61,642 bases of DNA from a methanotrophic endosymbiont of Bathymodiolus puteoserpentis (Logatchev) (GCF_900128525.1 NZ_FQTQ01000007.1:1-61642); one strand, 5' to 3'. Positions 36,207 through 46,709 are shown, counted from the first letter of the stretch. Made by a program: numbers and translations. The notes: generated from the letters alone by a model not told the origin.

Positions 36207-36941
36207 GTGAGTAAAAACATTTTGATAACAGGTGGGGCAAAGCGAGTTGGAGCGCAGTGTGTGCGTTATTTGCATGCGCAAGGGCATAATATTTTGCTGC
36301 ATTACCGCTCGTCCGCAATAGAAGCTAAGGGTTTAGCTGATGAATTGAATCATGAGAGGGACGACTCCGTGCGTTTGGTGCAAGCAGATTTAGCTGATTC
36401 TGAGGCTTTGAAAGATTTGGTTGATGTGGCTAGTCATGCTTGGGGTGGTGTTGATGTGCTTATTAATAATGCCTCCGCTTTCTATGCAACAGAGTTTGGT
36501 TCAGTCAGTGAGGGGCAGTGGGATGAGTTGCTGGGTAGTAATTTAAAGGCTCCTTTTTTCTTGGTGCAGGCATTGGCTCCGGTATTGAAGAAAAAAAATG
36601 GCTGTGTAGTTAATATTGTCGATATTCATGCTGAGCGAGGTTTGCCGGGCTTTTCTGTTTATAGTATAGCTAAAGCGGGCTTGGTGGCTTTAACTAAGAT
36701 TCTTGCCAAAGAGTTGGCGCCAGAAATAAGAATTAATGCGGTGGCACCAGGTGCGATTTTATGGCCTGATCAGGGTGAAATGAACGAGCAGCAGAAGCAA
36801 GAAATAGCGGCTAAAGTTGCATTGCAGCGGGTGGGAACTCCTGAAGATATTGCTCGGGCAATTGCTTTTTTAATTGCTGACGCAGCTTATGTGACGGGGC
36901 AGGTGATAACCGTCGATGGAGGGCGTACCTTGTTTACTTAG
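36207..36941 (+). CDS. folM: Pteridine reductase (FolM/PTR1-like SDR)
   Basis: A 244-residue short-chain dehydrogenase. The NADPH motif is TGGAKRVG, in the PTR1 style with Arg in place of the usual second Gly spacing. NNASAFY, the catalytic YSIAK and the C-terminal DGGRTLF follow. It probably reduces dihydropterins or dihydrofolate to the tetrahydro forms. Its tail-to-tail neighbours are folK and folB, which supports a folate role. The start codon is GTG at 36207. The last 8 bases overlap the folK 3' end on the other strand. Confidence 0.8.
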   Translation: MSKNILITGGAKRVGAQCVRYLHAQGHNILLHYRSSAIEAKGLADELNHERDDSVRLVQADLADSEALKDLVDVASHAWGGVDVLINNASAFYATEFGSVSEGQWDELLGSNLKAPFFLVQALAPVLKKKNGCVVNIVDIHAERGLPGFSVYSIAKAGLVALTKILAKELAPEIRINAVAPGAILWPDQGEMNEQQKQEIAAKVALQRVGTPEDIARAIAFLIADAAYVTGQVITVDGGRTLFT

Positions 36942-37446
36942 GGTGGGGGGGCTTGTTTGTTGGTAGGTGTTTAATTCGCCGTTGTTGATATTTGCTTTTA
37001 TCAAAATCTTGCCACAGTTGCGCATAACTTAGTTTTTTTATCGGGTGTTGATGATCTGGTGCAATTTCGGCTAAAGGTTCAAGCACAAAAGCATATTTTA
37101 CAATATCATGATGCGGAATTTTTAGGTTTTCAGTATTAATGATTTGTTGGTCATATAAAAGTAAATCTAAGTCTAACGTGCGTGATGAGAACTTTTCTTT
37201 ACTGCGTATGCGCCCGTGATCCGCTTCTATCTGTTTGAGCTTTATGGCGATGTGCTTTGCTTCTTGGTCGCAATTAAAAGTGCTGACTAGATTATAAAAA
37301 GCATCACCAGTAAAGCCAACGGCAGTAGATTCGTATATGCTGGAGTGCTGGAGTTGGCCGAATTGCTGGCGCAATGCACCGAGAGCTGAGATGATATTGT
37401 GCTCTCGGTCGATATTGCTGCCTATGCTAATAAAACAAAGAGGCAT
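36934..37446 (-). CDS. folK: 6-Hydroxymethyl-7,8-dihydropterin pyrophosphokinase
   Basis: A 170-residue HPPK that transfers pyrophosphate from ATP to the pterin in folate synthesis. The family opening FISIGSNIDREHNI is present, with SSIYES, DQEAK and the signature GRIRSKEKFSSRTLDLDLLLYD holding the metal-binding Asp pair. PHHDIVKYAFVLEPLAEI follows. It is 2 nt downstream of folB, with which it forms an operon. Its 3' end overlaps the folM 3' end by 8 bases. Confidence 0.92.
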   Translation of the reverse strand: MPLCFISIGSNIDREHNIISALGALRQQFGQLQHSSIYESTAVGFTGDAFYNLVSTFNCDQEAKHIAIKLKQIEADHGRIRSKEKFSSRTLDLDLLLYDQQIINTENLKIPHHDIVKYAFVLEPLAEIAPDHQHPIKKLSYAQLWQDFDKSKYQQRRIKHLPTNKPPHPK

Positions 37447-37448
37447 GT

Positions 37449-37802
37449 TTATTTTATGCCGCGCTCAATGATAATGCCAACATCGCTTGCGCCGCTAATA
37501 GCGCCTTTTTTGTTGAGTATTAGTTTGACCCAGGGTACATTAAATTCTTCGCGGATTAGGTGGTTGATTTCTTCGGCAAGTTTCTCCACTAGAAAAAAAT
37601 CACTTTGTTCGACAAAGCTAATGACTCGCTGTGATACGGCTTTATAATCGAGGGTATCTTCTATGTCGTCTGTTGCGGCAGCTTTTTTTATGTCATGCGC
37701 CATTTCGATATCTAAGATAACTGTTTGTTTGGTTTTTCGCTCCCAGTCATAAATTCCAATAATTGTCTCGATTTGTAAGCCGCCTAAAAAAATAATGTCC
37801 AT
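37449..37802 (-). CDS. folB: Dihydroneopterin aldolase
   Basis: A 117-residue enzyme that cleaves dihydroneopterin to the hydroxymethyl-dihydropterin used by FolK, one step later. The pattern IIFLGGLQIETIIGIYDWER, then TLDYKAVSQRV and FFLVEKLAEEI with the catalytic Lys, is typical. The start is placed at ATG 37802 rather than GTG 37808, because GGAG lies 5 nt before the ATG and would directly abut the GTG. It is divergent from plsY. Confidence 0.9.
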   Translation of the reverse strand: MDIIFLGGLQIETIIGIYDWERKTKQTVILDIEMAHDIKKAAATDDIEDTLDYKAVSQRVISFVEQSDFFLVEKLAEEINHLIREEFNVPWVKLILNKKGAISGASDVGIIIERGIK

Positions 37803-37906
37803 TAACACTCCAGTTATTATAATAATTATAGATTTAGGTAAGTATCAGGGAAATATCTCTGTCATACAAGTAATAGGCTTATATTTTTAAAAAATAGGAT
37901 AAAAAA

Positions 37907-38479
37907 ATGATTGAATGGTTGTTAGTCCCGGTTGCATATTTATTAGGTTCTATTTCTAGTGCGATTATTGTTTGTCGGGTGATGGGCTTGCCTGATCCAA
38001 GAGCTCAGGGCTCTGGAAACCCGGGTGCTACAAATGTGATGCGTATTGGTGGCAAGAAAGCTGCTGGCATTACACTTTTTGGTGATATGTTAAAAGGTTT
38101 GATACCTGTTTTAATTGCGCAAGCGCTTAATGTGGGGCCGCTAATTTTATCTGCTGTGGTTTTTGCTGCTTTTGTCGGGCATTTATATCCGGTTTTTTTT
38201 GGTTTCAAAGGAGGCAAGGGGGTTGCGACTTCATTTGGCGTATTTTTTGGGGCTCACTGGATGCTTGGTGGGGCGGTCGCGGTAACTTGGTATATAGTTT
38301 ATAGGTTGTTCAAAATTTCTTCTTTATCTGCTCTTGTTGCTTCGGTATTGGCGCCTGTTTATGTTTATTTTATTATGGGTATGCAGCCACTTGTTTATGT
38401 GGCTGCACTTATTTCAGTTATTTTGATTTGGCGCCATAAAGGCAATATTCAGCGACTTTTGGCGGGAGAGGAAAAATAG
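37907..38479 (+). CDS. plsY: Acyl-phosphate:glycerol-3-phosphate acyltransferase
   Basis: A 190-residue inner-membrane enzyme with five helices that makes lysophosphatidate. The family motifs are YLLGSISSAIIVCR, GSGNPGATNVMRIGGK and FVGHLYPVFFGFKGGKGVAT. The length fits (about 200). The gene is a typical neighbour of folB and tsaD in gammaproteobacteria. It is convergent with tsaD, with only 3 nt between the stop codons. Confidence 0.93.
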   Translation: MIEWLLVPVAYLLGSISSAIIVCRVMGLPDPRAQGSGNPGATNVMRIGGKKAAGITLFGDMLKGLIPVLIAQALNVGPLILSAVVFAAFVGHLYPVFFGFKGGKGVATSFGVFFGAHWMLGGAVAVTWYIVYRLFKISSLSALVASVLAPVYVYFIMGMQPLVYVAALISVILIWRHKGNIQRLLAGEEK

Positions 38480-38482
38480 TGC

Positions 38483-39496
38483 TTATGCTTTGTAGAGCTC
38501 GTTAATAGGCCAACGAGGTTTTGCTTGAATTGCTAGGGATTCGGATTGTTGTGCTTTTAAGTGTTGGCTGCCTGCGTAGGCAATCATTGCGCCGTTATCG
38601 GTGCAGAATTCAGGCCTGGGAAAAAAGATTTCCGCCCTTTCTTTTTGGGTCATATCGGTTAATGTTTGGCGGATGTATGTATTGGCGCTGACGCCGCCAG
38701 CAACAACTAGGCGTTTTAGTCCGGTCTGCTTAAGTGCTCGTTTGCACTTTATCGCTAGGGTTTCAGCGGTGGCCTTTTGAAAGGCGAGAGCAACATCGGC
38801 TTTATCTTGGTCTGTTTGCTTGGTGCTGATCAGGGTGTTCATGGTAAAGGTTTTTAGCCCGCTAAAGCTAAAATCCAAGCCAGGGCGGTCAGTCATTGGG
38901 CGTGGAAATTTAAAGCGTTCAGGATTGCCTTGTTCTGCCATTTTTGCTAATAAAGGGCCGCCAGGATAGGATAATCCAAGCATTTTAGCTGCTTTGTCAA
39001 AGGCTTCGCCCGCAGCATCATCGAGTGATTCACCCAGTAATTCATATTGGCCAATATTGGTAACTTTGACCAATAAAGTGTGCCCGCCTGAAATAAGTAG
39101 TGCGACAAAGGGGAATGCTGGTGGATTATCTTCTAACATAGGCGCTAATAAATGGCCTTCCATATGATGTACGGCAATAGCAGGTATACCCCAGGTCCAA
39201 GCTAAGCTTTTTGCTGTTGCTGCGCCGACTAATAGTGCGCCGATTAGGCCAGGGCCGGCGGTATAGGCAATGCCGCCTATGTCTGCTTTAGTTAGCTGGC
39301 TGCTTTTTAAACATTCGTGGATCAGAGGAGTAAGTTTGCGAATATGGTCGCGCGAGGCTAGTTCTGGAACGATCCCGCCATATAGATTATGCATGGCTAT
39401 TTGGCTGTATAAGCAATGGTGAATTAGCCCTTTTTCGCTATGATAAATGGCAACGCCAGTTTCATCGCATGATGTCTCTATACCTAAAATATACAT
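38483..39496 (-). CDS. tsaD: tRNA N6-threonylcarbamoyladenosine transferase
   Basis: A 337-residue metalloenzyme of the Kae1/Gcp family, which transfers threonylcarbamoyl to A37 of ANN-decoding tRNAs. The start at 39496 gives the canonical [14 protein letters not shown] opening and the E. coli length of 337. A longer frame to 39550 has no homology. The metal site HHMEGH is near 111-116. [14 protein letters not shown] and [13 protein letters not shown] are present. Its 5' end faces the rpsU promoter, whose -35 begins 5 bases away. Confidence 0.93.
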   Translation of the reverse strand: MYILGIETSCDETGVAIYHSEKGLIHHCLYSQIAMHNLYGGIVPELASRDHIRKLTPLIHECLKSSQLTKADIGGIAYTAGPGLIGALLVGAATAKSLAWTWGIPAIAVHHMEGHLLAPMLEDNPPAFPFVALLISGGHTLLVKVTNIGQYELLGESLDDAAGEAFDKAAKMLGLSYPGGPLLAKMAEQGNPERFKFPRPMTDRPGLDFSFSGLKTFTMNTLISTKQTDQDKADVALAFQKATAETLAIKCKRALKQTGLKRLVVAGGVSANTYIRQTLTDMTQKERAEIFFPRPEFCTDNGAMIAYAGSQHLKAQQSESLAIQAKPRWPINELYKA

Positions 39497-39500
39497 GGGT

Positions 39501-39528
39501 TTGATTTTAAAAATATTGCTGCTATAAT
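39501..39528 (+). promoter_or_regulatory. Sigma-70 promoter of the rpsU-dnaG-rpoD operon
   Basis: TTGATT at 39501-39506 and a perfect TATAAT at 39523-39528 are separated by 16 bases. Transcription would begin about 90 bases before rpsU. It lies in the short gap between tsaD (minus) and rpsU (plus), next to the tsaD start codon. Confidence 0.65.
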
Positions 39529-39628
39529 CGAGGGTTTCGCTGGCTGACATATATTAATTTTAGCTAGCCCCATAAACTTTGAACTTCTTATCATTCAATA
39601 ACTGAATTTTAGCAAACTGGAAAAATTT

Positions 39629-39862
39629 ATGCCTGCAATTAAAATTAAAGAAAACGAACCATTTGATATCGCTCTACGCCGCTTTAAGCGCTCTTGTGAG
39701 AAGGCGGGTATTTTGTCTGAAGTACGTCGTCGTGAATTTTATGAAAAACCAACGGCCGAACGTAAGCGCAAAGCAGCTGCAGCAGTAAAGCGTCACCTTA
39801 AGAAATTATCTCGTGAGCGTTATGCTTTGAAAAATTTACGTCGTGGCCGCCCCCAGCTGTAA
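39629..39862 (+). CDS. rpsU: Small ribosomal subunit protein bS21
   Basis: A 77-residue basic protein, slightly longer than E. coli S21 (71). The sequence [36 protein letters not shown] and the Arg/Lys-rich C-terminus leave no doubt. The extra residues are at the C-terminus ([11 protein letters not shown]). It is the first gene of the macromolecular synthesis operon rpsU-yqeY-dnaG-rpoD, joining translation, replication priming and transcription. Confidence 0.95.
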   Translation: MPAIKIKENEPFDIALRRFKRSCEKAGILSEVRRREFYEKPTAERKRKAAAAVKRHLKKLSRERYALKNLRRGRPQL

Positions 39863-39865
39863 GTT

Positions 39866-40315
39866 ATGACTACTATGCAAAGTCGTCTTAAAGACGAAAT
39901 GAAGCAGGCAATGAGAGACAAAGAAAAATCTCGTTTGGGGACTATTCGGTTAATTATGGCTGCGATTAAGCAGATAGAGGTTGATCAGCGTATTGTTTTA
40001 GACGACGAGCAAGTTATTGCGACATTAGATAAGATGCTGAAGCAACGCAGAGAGTCGATAAGGCAATACCGCGATGCAGGCCGTGAAGATTTGGCTGAAG
40101 TTGAAGAGGCTGAGATAGTTGTGATTCAAGATTTTTTGCCTCAAGCATTGACTGAAGAAGAGATTGTGGCAATGGTTGAAAGCGCTATTGCGGATTGTTC
40201 AGCAAGCTCTATTAAGGATATGGGTAAAGTAATGGCTTTGTTAAAGCCTGCTATGCTGGGTCGAGCAGATATGTCAGTTGTCGGTAAAAAAATAAAGACA
40301 GCACTAGGCGTTTGA
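39866..40315 (+). CDS. yqeY: GatB/YqeY domain-containing protein
   Basis: A 149-residue helical protein of the YqeY family, related to the tail domain of the amidotransferase GatB. The patterns LKDEMKQAMRDKEKSRLGTI, KQRRESIRQYRDAGREDL, and DMGKVMALLKPAMLGRADMS are diagnostic. Its role is uncertain; the family is suspected to bind tRNA. It is placed 3 nt after rpsU and 13 nt before dnaG, a common arrangement in gammaproteobacteria outside the enterics. Confidence 0.9.
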   Translation: MTTMQSRLKDEMKQAMRDKEKSRLGTIRLIMAAIKQIEVDQRIVLDDEQVIATLDKMLKQRRESIRQYRDAGREDLAEVEEAEIVVIQDFLPQALTEEEIVAMVESAIADCSASSIKDMGKVMALLKPAMLGRADMSVVGKKIKTALGV

Positions 40316-40328
40316 TTTTTAACTGATT

Positions 40329-42050
40329 ATGGCAGGCAAGATCCCGAGGTCATTTATTGATGATTTATTGGTCAGGGTTGATCTAGTTGATCTTGTTGAT
40401 AGTTATGTTCCATTAAAGAAAGCGGGGAGTAGCTATGTAGCACGCTGCCCTTTTCATACGGAAAAGACGCCTAGCTTTAGCGTAACTCGCAATAAACAGC
40501 TGTATCATTGCTTCGGTTGTGGTGCGGGTGGCAATGCTATTAGTTTTTTAATGGATTATGGTCACCTCAATTTCGTTGAGGCGGTAGAGGATTTAGCTGA
40601 CTTTGTTGGTGTGGAAGTACCACGAGAAGCTAACGCTGATCCGGTAAAAAAGAATAATACTGCAGAGATTTTGCAGCTGCTTGAGCAGGTTACTGGTTTC
40701 TATATAGACCAGTTGCGCGATAATGTCAGTGCTAAGGCCGCTGTCGATTATTTTAAGTCGCGTGGCTTAAGTGGTGAGGTGGCGCAAGAGTTTCAATTAG
40801 GTTATGCGCCAGCAGGCTGGGATGCTTTGAGTAAGCGTTTTAAGTCGCAGCAGTTGATGGAAGCTGGCTTAGTGGTTGCTAAGGATAGTGGCGCAGTTTA
40901 TGATCGTTTTCGTGATCGAGTGATTTTCCCTATTCGGGATCGTCGTGGTAGGGTGTTAGGGTTTGGTGGGCGTGTTTTAGATGACTCCTTGCCCAAATAT
41001 TTGAATTCTCCTGAGACAGCTGTATTTCATAAGGGCCGAGAGGTTTATGGGCTATATGAGTTGTTGGCCAGGAATGCCAAGCCTGAGCGAATTCTTGTCG
41101 TTGAGGGTTATATGGATGTTATTGCATTGTCCCAGTTTGGGTTGGGTTATGCAGTAGCGACCTTAGGTACGGCGACCTCTAAAGAGCATTTGGAATTACT
41201 GTTTCGTTTTAGTTCAGAGATTGTCTTGTGTTTTGATGGCGATAAGGCGGGAAGGGCAGCTTCTTGGCGGGCTGTTGAGGCTGCTTTGCCAAGTCTCAAA
41301 GATGGGCGGCAAGTAAAGATTATGCAGTTGCCTGCAGGAGATGATCCAGATATTTTGGTGAGACAGGAGGGGCTTGTTGCTTTTGAGCAGCGTATAGCAT
41401 CAGCAGCCAGCTTATCGGCGTTCTTTTTTGATCGACTAAAGCAAGGTTTAAACCTTAATGACCTGGAAGGTCGTGCAAGTTTAGCGAGTAAGGCAAAAGG
41501 ATACTTAGAAAAGATACCAAGTGGTGTTTTTCAAGATCTAATGCTAGAAAAATTAAAAGAGATATCTAAGGTAGACCAGTTGGACTTTTTTGGAAATCCG
41601 ACTACGCTTAAGGTTTCAAGGCATAAGCAAAAGCAGGCAGACGTAAAGCTGTCGCCAGTAAGGATAGCGATATCTTTGCTGCTGCAGAACCCTAGCTTAA
41701 TTGATGTACTCGAAGAAAAAAATATAAATTGGCAAAGTTTGAACTTCCCAGGGATAAGTTTATTAAAAACAATAGTTGAAATTATTGTGGAGAGCCCTAA
41801 TATTAATTTACCTAGTTTGTTAGAGTATTTTAGAGGAAAAGAGGAAGAGAGTTATATAGGTGTAATGATGAATCATGACTTTTTTATCTCAGGAGATGAG
41901 TTAAAAGAGGAGTTTTCAGGAGCAATTGACAGGTTAATTAGTCAGGGTCAGGAGAGTCGTCTTGATCAGTTAATTGCAAAGGAAAGGGCGAGTGGTTTGA
42001 GTGAGCATGAGCGAAAGGAATTGTTAAGTATGCTGGCGAACCGTAAGTAG
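40329..42050 (+). CDS. dnaG: DNA primase
   Basis: A 573-residue primase. The N-terminal zinc-binding domain has C40-x2-H43 and C61-x2-C64 (RCPFHTEKTPSFSV, YHCFGCGAGG). The RNA polymerase core with TOPRIM follows: LVVEGYMDVIAL (about 258) and CFDGDKAGRAA. The C-terminal helicase-binding part is recognisable but divergent, and its codon use is more A-rich than the core. The length fits (E. coli 581). It makes the RNA primers for replication. Confidence 0.95.
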   Translation: MAGKIPRSFIDDLLVRVDLVDLVDSYVPLKKAGSSYVARCPFHTEKTPSFSVTRNKQLYHCFGCGAGGNAISFLMDYGHLNFVEAVEDLADFVGVEVPREANADPVKKNNTAEILQLLEQVTGFYIDQLRDNVSAKAAVDYFKSRGLSGEVAQEFQLGYAPAGWDALSKRFKSQQLMEAGLVVAKDSGAVYDRFRDRVIFPIRDRRGRVLGFGGRVLDDSLPKYLNSPETAVFHKGREVYGLYELLARNAKPERILVVEGYMDVIALSQFGLGYAVATLGTATSKEHLELLFRFSSEIVLCFDGDKAGRAASWRAVEAALPSLKDGRQVKIMQLPAGDDPDILVRQEGLVAFEQRIASAASLSAFFFDRLKQGLNLNDLEGRASLASKAKGYLEKIPSGVFQDLMLEKLKEISKVDQLDFFGNPTTLKVSRHKQKQADVKLSPVRIAISLLLQNPSLIDVLEEKNINWQSLNFPGISLLKTIVEIIVESPNINLPSLLEYFRGKEEESYIGVMMNHDFFISGDELKEEFSGAIDRLISQGQESRLDQLIAKERASGLSEHERKELLSMLANRK

Positions 42051-42101
42051 AGAAATTTTTCTATATCAGAAGCTTTTGATATAGCGTCTTTAAGGTAAAT
42101 A

Positions 42102-43913
42102 ATGAATCAAGAACAGCAGCAGTCTCAGCTTAAACAATTAATTGCAAAAGGTAAGTCGCAAGGTTATTTAACTTATGCGGAGGTTAATGATCACTTACCA
42201 AGTGATATTGTCGATCCTGAGCAAATTGAAGATATTATCGGTATGATTAATGACCTTGGTATCAAGGTTCATGAAAGTGCGCCTGAAGATACTGAGGACC
42301 TTTCTAATGATGAAGTGACTGCTGATGATGATGATGCGGAAGAAGTTGCAGCGCTGGCATCAGTCGATAGTGAATTTGGCCGTACCACTGACCCAGTCAG
42401 AATGTATATGCGTGAAATGGGCTCGGTTGGGCTATTGGCGCGACCTGAAGAATTAAAAATTGCGCGCCGAATTGAAGAGGGGCAGCGTCAAATTGTGCGT
42501 GCTATTGCTCGATCTGGCATAGTTTTAGAATCTTTGTTTGCTGACTTTGAAACGGTAGGTAAAGAGAATGGCTTGCGTTTGACTGATATTCTTAGTGATT
42601 TTATTGATCTTAATGAGCCTGACTACGATGATTCGAAAGTTGCCGTTGTGGCAGGAACTGATGATGACGACGATGATGATGAGGTAGTTGAGCCTACTGG
42701 TATTACTTATGAAGAGGCGCAAGCGAAAATTGAGGAAATTAGAGCCGCGTATAAGCGAGTTAAAGCCTCAGTGAAGAAAAATGGATATAAGCATGAAAAG
42801 ACAGAGCAAGCAATGGAAGCGTTGTCTGAACGGTTTCTTGAGGTAAAGTGGACACCACAATATTTTAAAAAGAAAGTCGCGTTACTTGATGTGGTTACGC
42901 AAAATATCCGAGAGCAAGAGAGGGTAGTTTTATCTATTTGTGTTAAACAGGCAAAAATAAATCGTAAAGAATTTATTGATAAATTTATTTCTAATGAAAC
43001 TGATTTAACATGGCTGTCTGAGTATGCAGATAAGGATGAGGCAGTTGCTGCCGTTTTAGAAGCTAATGCAAAAGAGCTTAAACGAGCTCAGGCGCAGTTT
43101 AAAGCGATGGAGGAGGCACATGGTTTATCTATTGTGGAAATAAAGGATATTAGCCGCCGTGTGTCGATTGGTGAGGCAAAGTCACGACGTGCGAAAAAAG
43201 ATATGATCGAGGCTAATTTGCGTCTGGTTATTTCGATTGCAAAAAAATACACTAATCGTGGTTTACAATTCTTGGATTTAATTCAGGAAGGTAATATCGG
43301 CTTAATGAAGGCGGTTGATAAATTTGAGTATCGCCGAGGCTATAAGTTTTCGACCTACGCAACATGGTGGATACGTCAAGCGATTACACGGTCTATTGCT
43401 GATCAAGCAAGAACCATTCGTATTCCTGTGCATATGATTGAGACGATTAATAAACTGAATCGTATTTCACGTCAAATTATGCAAGAAAAAGGCCGTGAAG
43501 CAACGCCTGAAGAATTAGCAGTGCATATGGAAATGCCGGAAGATAAAGTGCGCAAGGTTCTGAAAATTGCTAAAGAGCCTATTTCAATGGAAACACCGAT
43601 AGGCGATGATGAAGATTCGCATTTAGGTGATTTTATTGAGGATTCAAAGATGCTTTCTCCTGTGGACTCTGCTACAATTGCCGGTCTAAAAGAGTCGACA
43701 CAAAGTGTATTGGCGGGATTGACGGCAAGAGAGTCGAAAGTTTTGCGTATGCGTTTTGGTATTAATATGAATACTGATCATACCTTGGAAGAGGTTGGAA
43801 AGCAGTTTGATGTAACACGCGAACGTATTCGCCAAATTGAAGCAAAGGCCTTACGTAAATTGCGACACCCTTCTCGCTCGGATCAGTTGAAGTGCTTTTT
43901 GGATGCAGAATAA
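42102..43913 (+). CDS. rpoD: RNA polymerase sigma-70 factor RpoD
   Basis: The 603-residue housekeeping sigma factor. Region 1.1 is N-terminal. Region 1.2 starts [11 protein letters not shown] (about 98), and the non-conserved acidic insert [12 protein letters not shown] is near 185-196. Regions 2.1-2.4 contain [19 protein letters not shown] and [16 protein letters not shown]. Regions 3 and 4.2 end in [20 protein letters not shown]. It closes the rpsU operon, 51 nt after dnaG, and is followed by a tRNA gene. Confidence 0.96.
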   Translation: MNQEQQQSQLKQLIAKGKSQGYLTYAEVNDHLPSDIVDPEQIEDIIGMINDLGIKVHESAPEDTEDLSNDEVTADDDDAEEVAALASVDSEFGRTTDPVRMYMREMGSVGLLARPEELKIARRIEEGQRQIVRAIARSGIVLESLFADFETVGKENGLRLTDILSDFIDLNEPDYDDSKVAVVAGTDDDDDDDEVVEPTGITYEEAQAKIEEIRAAYKRVKASVKKNGYKHEKTEQAMEALSERFLEVKWTPQYFKKKVALLDVVTQNIREQERVVLSICVKQAKINRKEFIDKFISNETDLTWLSEYADKDEAVAAVLEANAKELKRAQAQFKAMEEAHGLSIVEIKDISRRVSIGEAKSRRAKKDMIEANLRLVISIAKKYTNRGLQFLDLIQEGNIGLMKAVDKFEYRRGYKFSTYATWWIRQAITRSIADQARTIRIPVHMIETINKLNRISRQIMQEKGREATPEELAVHMEMPEDKVRKVLKIAKEPISMETPIGDDEDSHLGDFIEDSKMLSPVDSATIAGLKESTQSVLAGLTARESKVLRMRFGINMNTDHTLEEVGKQFDVTRERIRQIEAKALRKLRHPSRSDQLKCFLDAE

Positions 43914-43945
43914 GCAAGAAGTGAAAAATCTATTTAAATAATTTA

Positions 43946-44022
43946 GGGCCCTTAGCTCAGTTGGTTAGAGCATCCGACTCATAATCGGCAGGTCCCCAGT
44001 TCGAGTCTGGGAGGGCCCACCA
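43946..44022 (+). tRNA. tRNA with CAU anticodon (Ile2 or elongator Met)
   Basis: A full 77-base cloverleaf: acceptor GGGCCCT/AGGGCCC, D-arm GCTC/GAGC, anticodon loop CTCATAA (CAU), T-arm CCAG-TTCGAGT-CTGG and encoded CCA. The anticodon stem pairs over four positions, with a T-C mismatch at its base. The overall sequence, especially the acceptor stem and GCTCAGTTGGTTAGAGCA, looks closer to tRNA-Ile2 (lysidine-modified CAU) than to elongator tRNA-Met. The identity is not settled by eye. Confidence 0.92.
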
Positions 44023-44028
44023 TATATT

Positions 44029-44057
44029 AAAGGTTGCAGATGCAACCTTTTTTTTTA
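44029..44057 (+). terminator. Rho-independent terminator after the tRNA
   Basis: AAGGTTGC and GCAACCTT form a perfect 8-bp stem with an AGAT loop (44030-44049), followed by a run of nine T residues. It ends the rpoD-tRNA transcript just before metK. Confidence 0.9.
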
Positions 44058-44125
44058 TCTGAAAAACATGCGTTAGCTGTTTTCAGTCTTTATATCTATC
44101 CCTTGTATAAAAAAGGACCATATTT

Positions 44126-45286
44126 ATGAGCAATAACTATATTTTTACTTCTGAGTCTGTTTCAGAAGGGCATCCTGATAAGGTTGCCGATCAGATTTCT
44201 GATGCTATTTTAGATGCACTACTTGCACAAGACCCTAAATCAAGGGTTGCTTGTGAAACTTTGGTAAAGACTGGGATGGTGATTATTGCCGGAGAAATTA
44301 CTACAGATGCCTGGGTTGATACTGAGGAGGTTGTTAGAAAAGTTGTTCATGATATAGGTTATAACAGCTCGGATATAGGTTTTGATGCGGCAAGTTGTGC
44401 CGTATTAAATGCGATTGGTAAGCAATCGGCAGATATTGCTCAGGGAGTTGATGATAGCGAAGATCATGAGCAAGGGGCGGGTGATCAGGGTTTAATGTTT
44501 GGTTATGCGAGCAATGAAACGGATGTGTTAATGCCTGCCCCGATTACTTATTCGCATTTATTAATGAAGCGTCAAGCAGAAGTGCGTAAAAATGGTACTT
44601 TACCTTGGTTGCGTCCTGATGCAAAAAGTCAGATTACTTTTCGCTATGAAAATAATAAACCCGTTGCGATTGATGCTGTTGTTTTGTCTACGCAGCATTC
44701 GCCTGACATGGGGGGGAAGCTTTTAGAAGAAGCGGTGATGGATGAAATTATCTTACCGACTTTACCTCAAGAATGGCTGCATGCCAATACCCAATATTTT
44801 ATTAATCCAACGGGCCAATTTATTATTGGTGGCCCAGTGGGTGACTGTGGTTTAACAGGCCGTAAAATTATCGTTGATACTTATGGTGGTATGGCTAGAC
44901 ATGGTGGTGGCGCTTTTTCAGGAAAAGACCCCTCAAAAGTAGATCGTTCAGCGGCTTATATGTGTCGTTATGTGGCAAAAAATATTGTTGCGGCAAAATT
45001 AGCAGAGCGCTGTGAAATTCAGGTGTCTTATGCGATTGGTGTTGCTGAGCCTACTTCTATTAGCATAGAAACCTTTGGTACAGGAAAGATGAGCGAAGAG
45101 CGTTTGGTACAAATCATTAGGGATGTATTTGATTTAAGGCCTAAAGGTTTAATTGCTATGCTCGATTTATTAAAACCTATATACCAGCCTACTGCTGCCT
45201 ATGGTCATTTTGGTCGTACAGAAGATACATTTAGTTGGGAAAAAACTGATAAAATTGATGCCTTAAAAAGCGCAGCTGGCCTTTAA
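44126..45286 (+). CDS. metK: S-adenosylmethionine synthetase
   Basis: A 386-residue enzyme that makes SAM from methionine and ATP. The motifs are [30 protein letters not shown] and [24 protein letters not shown] lies about 9 nt before the ATG. It heads the metK-ahcY-metF group, 25 nt before ahcY. I see no SAM riboswitch in the 68 bases between the upstream terminator and the start codon. Confidence 0.96.
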   Translation: MSNNYIFTSESVSEGHPDKVADQISDAILDALLAQDPKSRVACETLVKTGMVIIAGEITTDAWVDTEEVVRKVVHDIGYNSSDIGFDAASCAVLNAIGKQSADIAQGVDDSEDHEQGAGDQGLMFGYASNETDVLMPAPITYSHLLMKRQAEVRKNGTLPWLRPDAKSQITFRYENNKPVAIDAVVLSTQHSPDMGGKLLEEAVMDEIILPTLPQEWLHANTQYFINPTGQFIIGGPVGDCGLTGRKIIVDTYGGMARHGGGAFSGKDPSKVDRSAAYMCRYVAKNIVAAKLAERCEIQVSYAIGVAEPTSISIETFGTGKMSEERLVQIIRDVFDLRPKGLIAMLDLLKPIYQPTAAYGHFGRTEDTFSWEKTDKIDALKSAAGL

Positions 45287-45311
45287 AAAATTAAATATAC
45301 GGAATAATAAA

Positions 45312-46604
45312 ATGAGTGAACAAGATTATAAAGTTGCAGATATGTCTTTGGCCGAATGGGGCCGTAAAGAAACTTTAATTGCTGAAACAGAAATGCCAGG
45401 ATTAATGGCATTGCGTGAAGAGTTCGGTGCAGCACAACCATTAAAAGGAGCACGTATTGCAGGCTGTTTGCATATGACTATTCAGACAGCCGTTTTAATT
45501 GAAACGTTAACGGCGCTAGGTGCTGAAGTGCGTTGGTCTTCGTGTAATATTTTCTCTACCCAAGATCAAGCTGCGGCAGCAATGGCAGCAGCAGGTATTC
45601 CTGTGTTTGCTTGGAAAGGCGAAACTGAAGAAGAAGCAGAATGGTGTATTGAGCAAACTATTATCGGTCCTAATGGCTGGCGACCCAATATGATTTTGGA
45701 TGATGGCGGTGATTTAACCGTGATGATGCATGAAAAATTCCCAGAATTAATGGCGGATGTAAAAGGCCTTTCTGAAGAAACGACAACGGGTGTCTTGCGT
45801 TTATACGAGATGGTTACAGAAGGGACTTTAAAAGTACCGGCATTCAATGTGAATGACTCTGTCACTAAGTCAAAATTCGATAATCTATATGGCTGTCGTG
45901 AGTCTTTGGTTGACGGTATTAAGCGTGCAACAGATGTTATGGTTGCGGGTAAAATCGCGGTTGTGTGTGGTTATGGTGATGTAGGTAAAGGTTGTGCGCA
46001 ATCGCTACGTGGCTTAGGTGCTACGGTTTGGATAACAGAAATTGATCCGATTTGTGCGCTACAAGCATCAATGGAAGGCTACCGCGTGGTCACAATGGAA
46101 GAAGCAGCGCCTTTAGCGAATATCTTTGTCACAGCAACGGGTAACTACCATATTATCAATCATAAGCATATGTTAGCGATGAAAAATAACGCTATCGTAT
46201 GTAATATTGGTCACTTTGATTCAGAAATTGAAATTGCGGCCTTACGTCAGTACACTTGGGATAATATTAAGCCGCAAGTGGATCATGTTACTTTCCCTGA
46301 TGGCAAAAAGCTGATTATTTTGGCGGAAGGTCGTTTAGTAAACTTAGGCTGTGGAACAGGCCACCCTAGCTTTGTTATGTCGAATTCATTCTGTAACCAA
46401 GTGCTAGCGCAAATGGAATTATGGGAAAATGCTGCTGATTATGAAAATAAAGTATATATTCTGCCTAAGAAATTAGATGAAAAAGTAGCGCGTTCGCATT
46501 TGGCGCAATTAGGAGTGCAATTAACACAGTTAACACCTGAGCAAGCTAAATATATTAGCGTACCGGTTGAAGGTCCATATAAAGCAGATCATTACCGTTA
46601 CTAA
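45312..46604 (+). CDS. ahcY: S-adenosylhomocysteine hydrolase
   Basis: A 430-residue NAD-dependent enzyme that splits SAH into adenosine and homocysteine, removing the product inhibitor of methyltransferases. The substrate domain has [13 protein letters not shown] and [15 protein letters not shown]. The Rossmann motif is [17 protein letters not shown], and the chain ends in the typical KADHYRY. It directly follows metK. No room exists for an SAH riboswitch between the two. A long-loop hairpin follows at 46629. Confidence 0.96.
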   Translation: MSEQDYKVADMSLAEWGRKETLIAETEMPGLMALREEFGAAQPLKGARIAGCLHMTIQTAVLIETLTALGAEVRWSSCNIFSTQDQAAAAMAAAGIPVFAWKGETEEEAEWCIEQTIIGPNGWRPNMILDDGGDLTVMMHEKFPELMADVKGLSEETTTGVLRLYEMVTEGTLKVPAFNVNDSVTKSKFDNLYGCRESLVDGIKRATDVMVAGKIAVVCGYGDVGKGCAQSLRGLGATVWITEIDPICALQASMEGYRVVTMEEAAPLANIFVTATGNYHIINHKHMLAMKNNAIVCNIGHFDSEIEIAALRQYTWDNIKPQVDHVTFPDGKKLIILAEGRLVNLGCGTGHPSFVMSNSFCNQVLAQMELWENAADYENKVYILPKKLDEKVARSHLAQLGVQLTQLTPEQAKYISVPVEGPYKADHYRY

Positions 46605-46628
46605 GCGACTTTATTAGCGGGTTTGTTG

Positions 46629-46680
46629 TAAAAAGGGCTTTAGTTGCGCATATTTACGGCGTGTCTATAAGCCCTTTTTA
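46629..46680 (+). terminator. Long-loop hairpin between ahcY and metF
   Basis: TAAAAAGGGCTT (46629-46640) and its exact complement AAGCCCTTTTTA (46669-46680) enclose a 28-base loop. A short T-rich tail follows. It may be a partial terminator that lowers metF expression relative to metK-ahcY. The loop size is unusual for a simple terminator. Confidence 0.55.
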
Positions 46681-46709
46681 CTTTTTATTATTTCTCTGAT
46701 GCTTAAAAG

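Noticed and set aside
44058-44125. Possible SAM riboswitch before metK, or SAH riboswitch before ahcY
   Set aside because: Only 68 and 25 bases are available, and no conserved core was seen.
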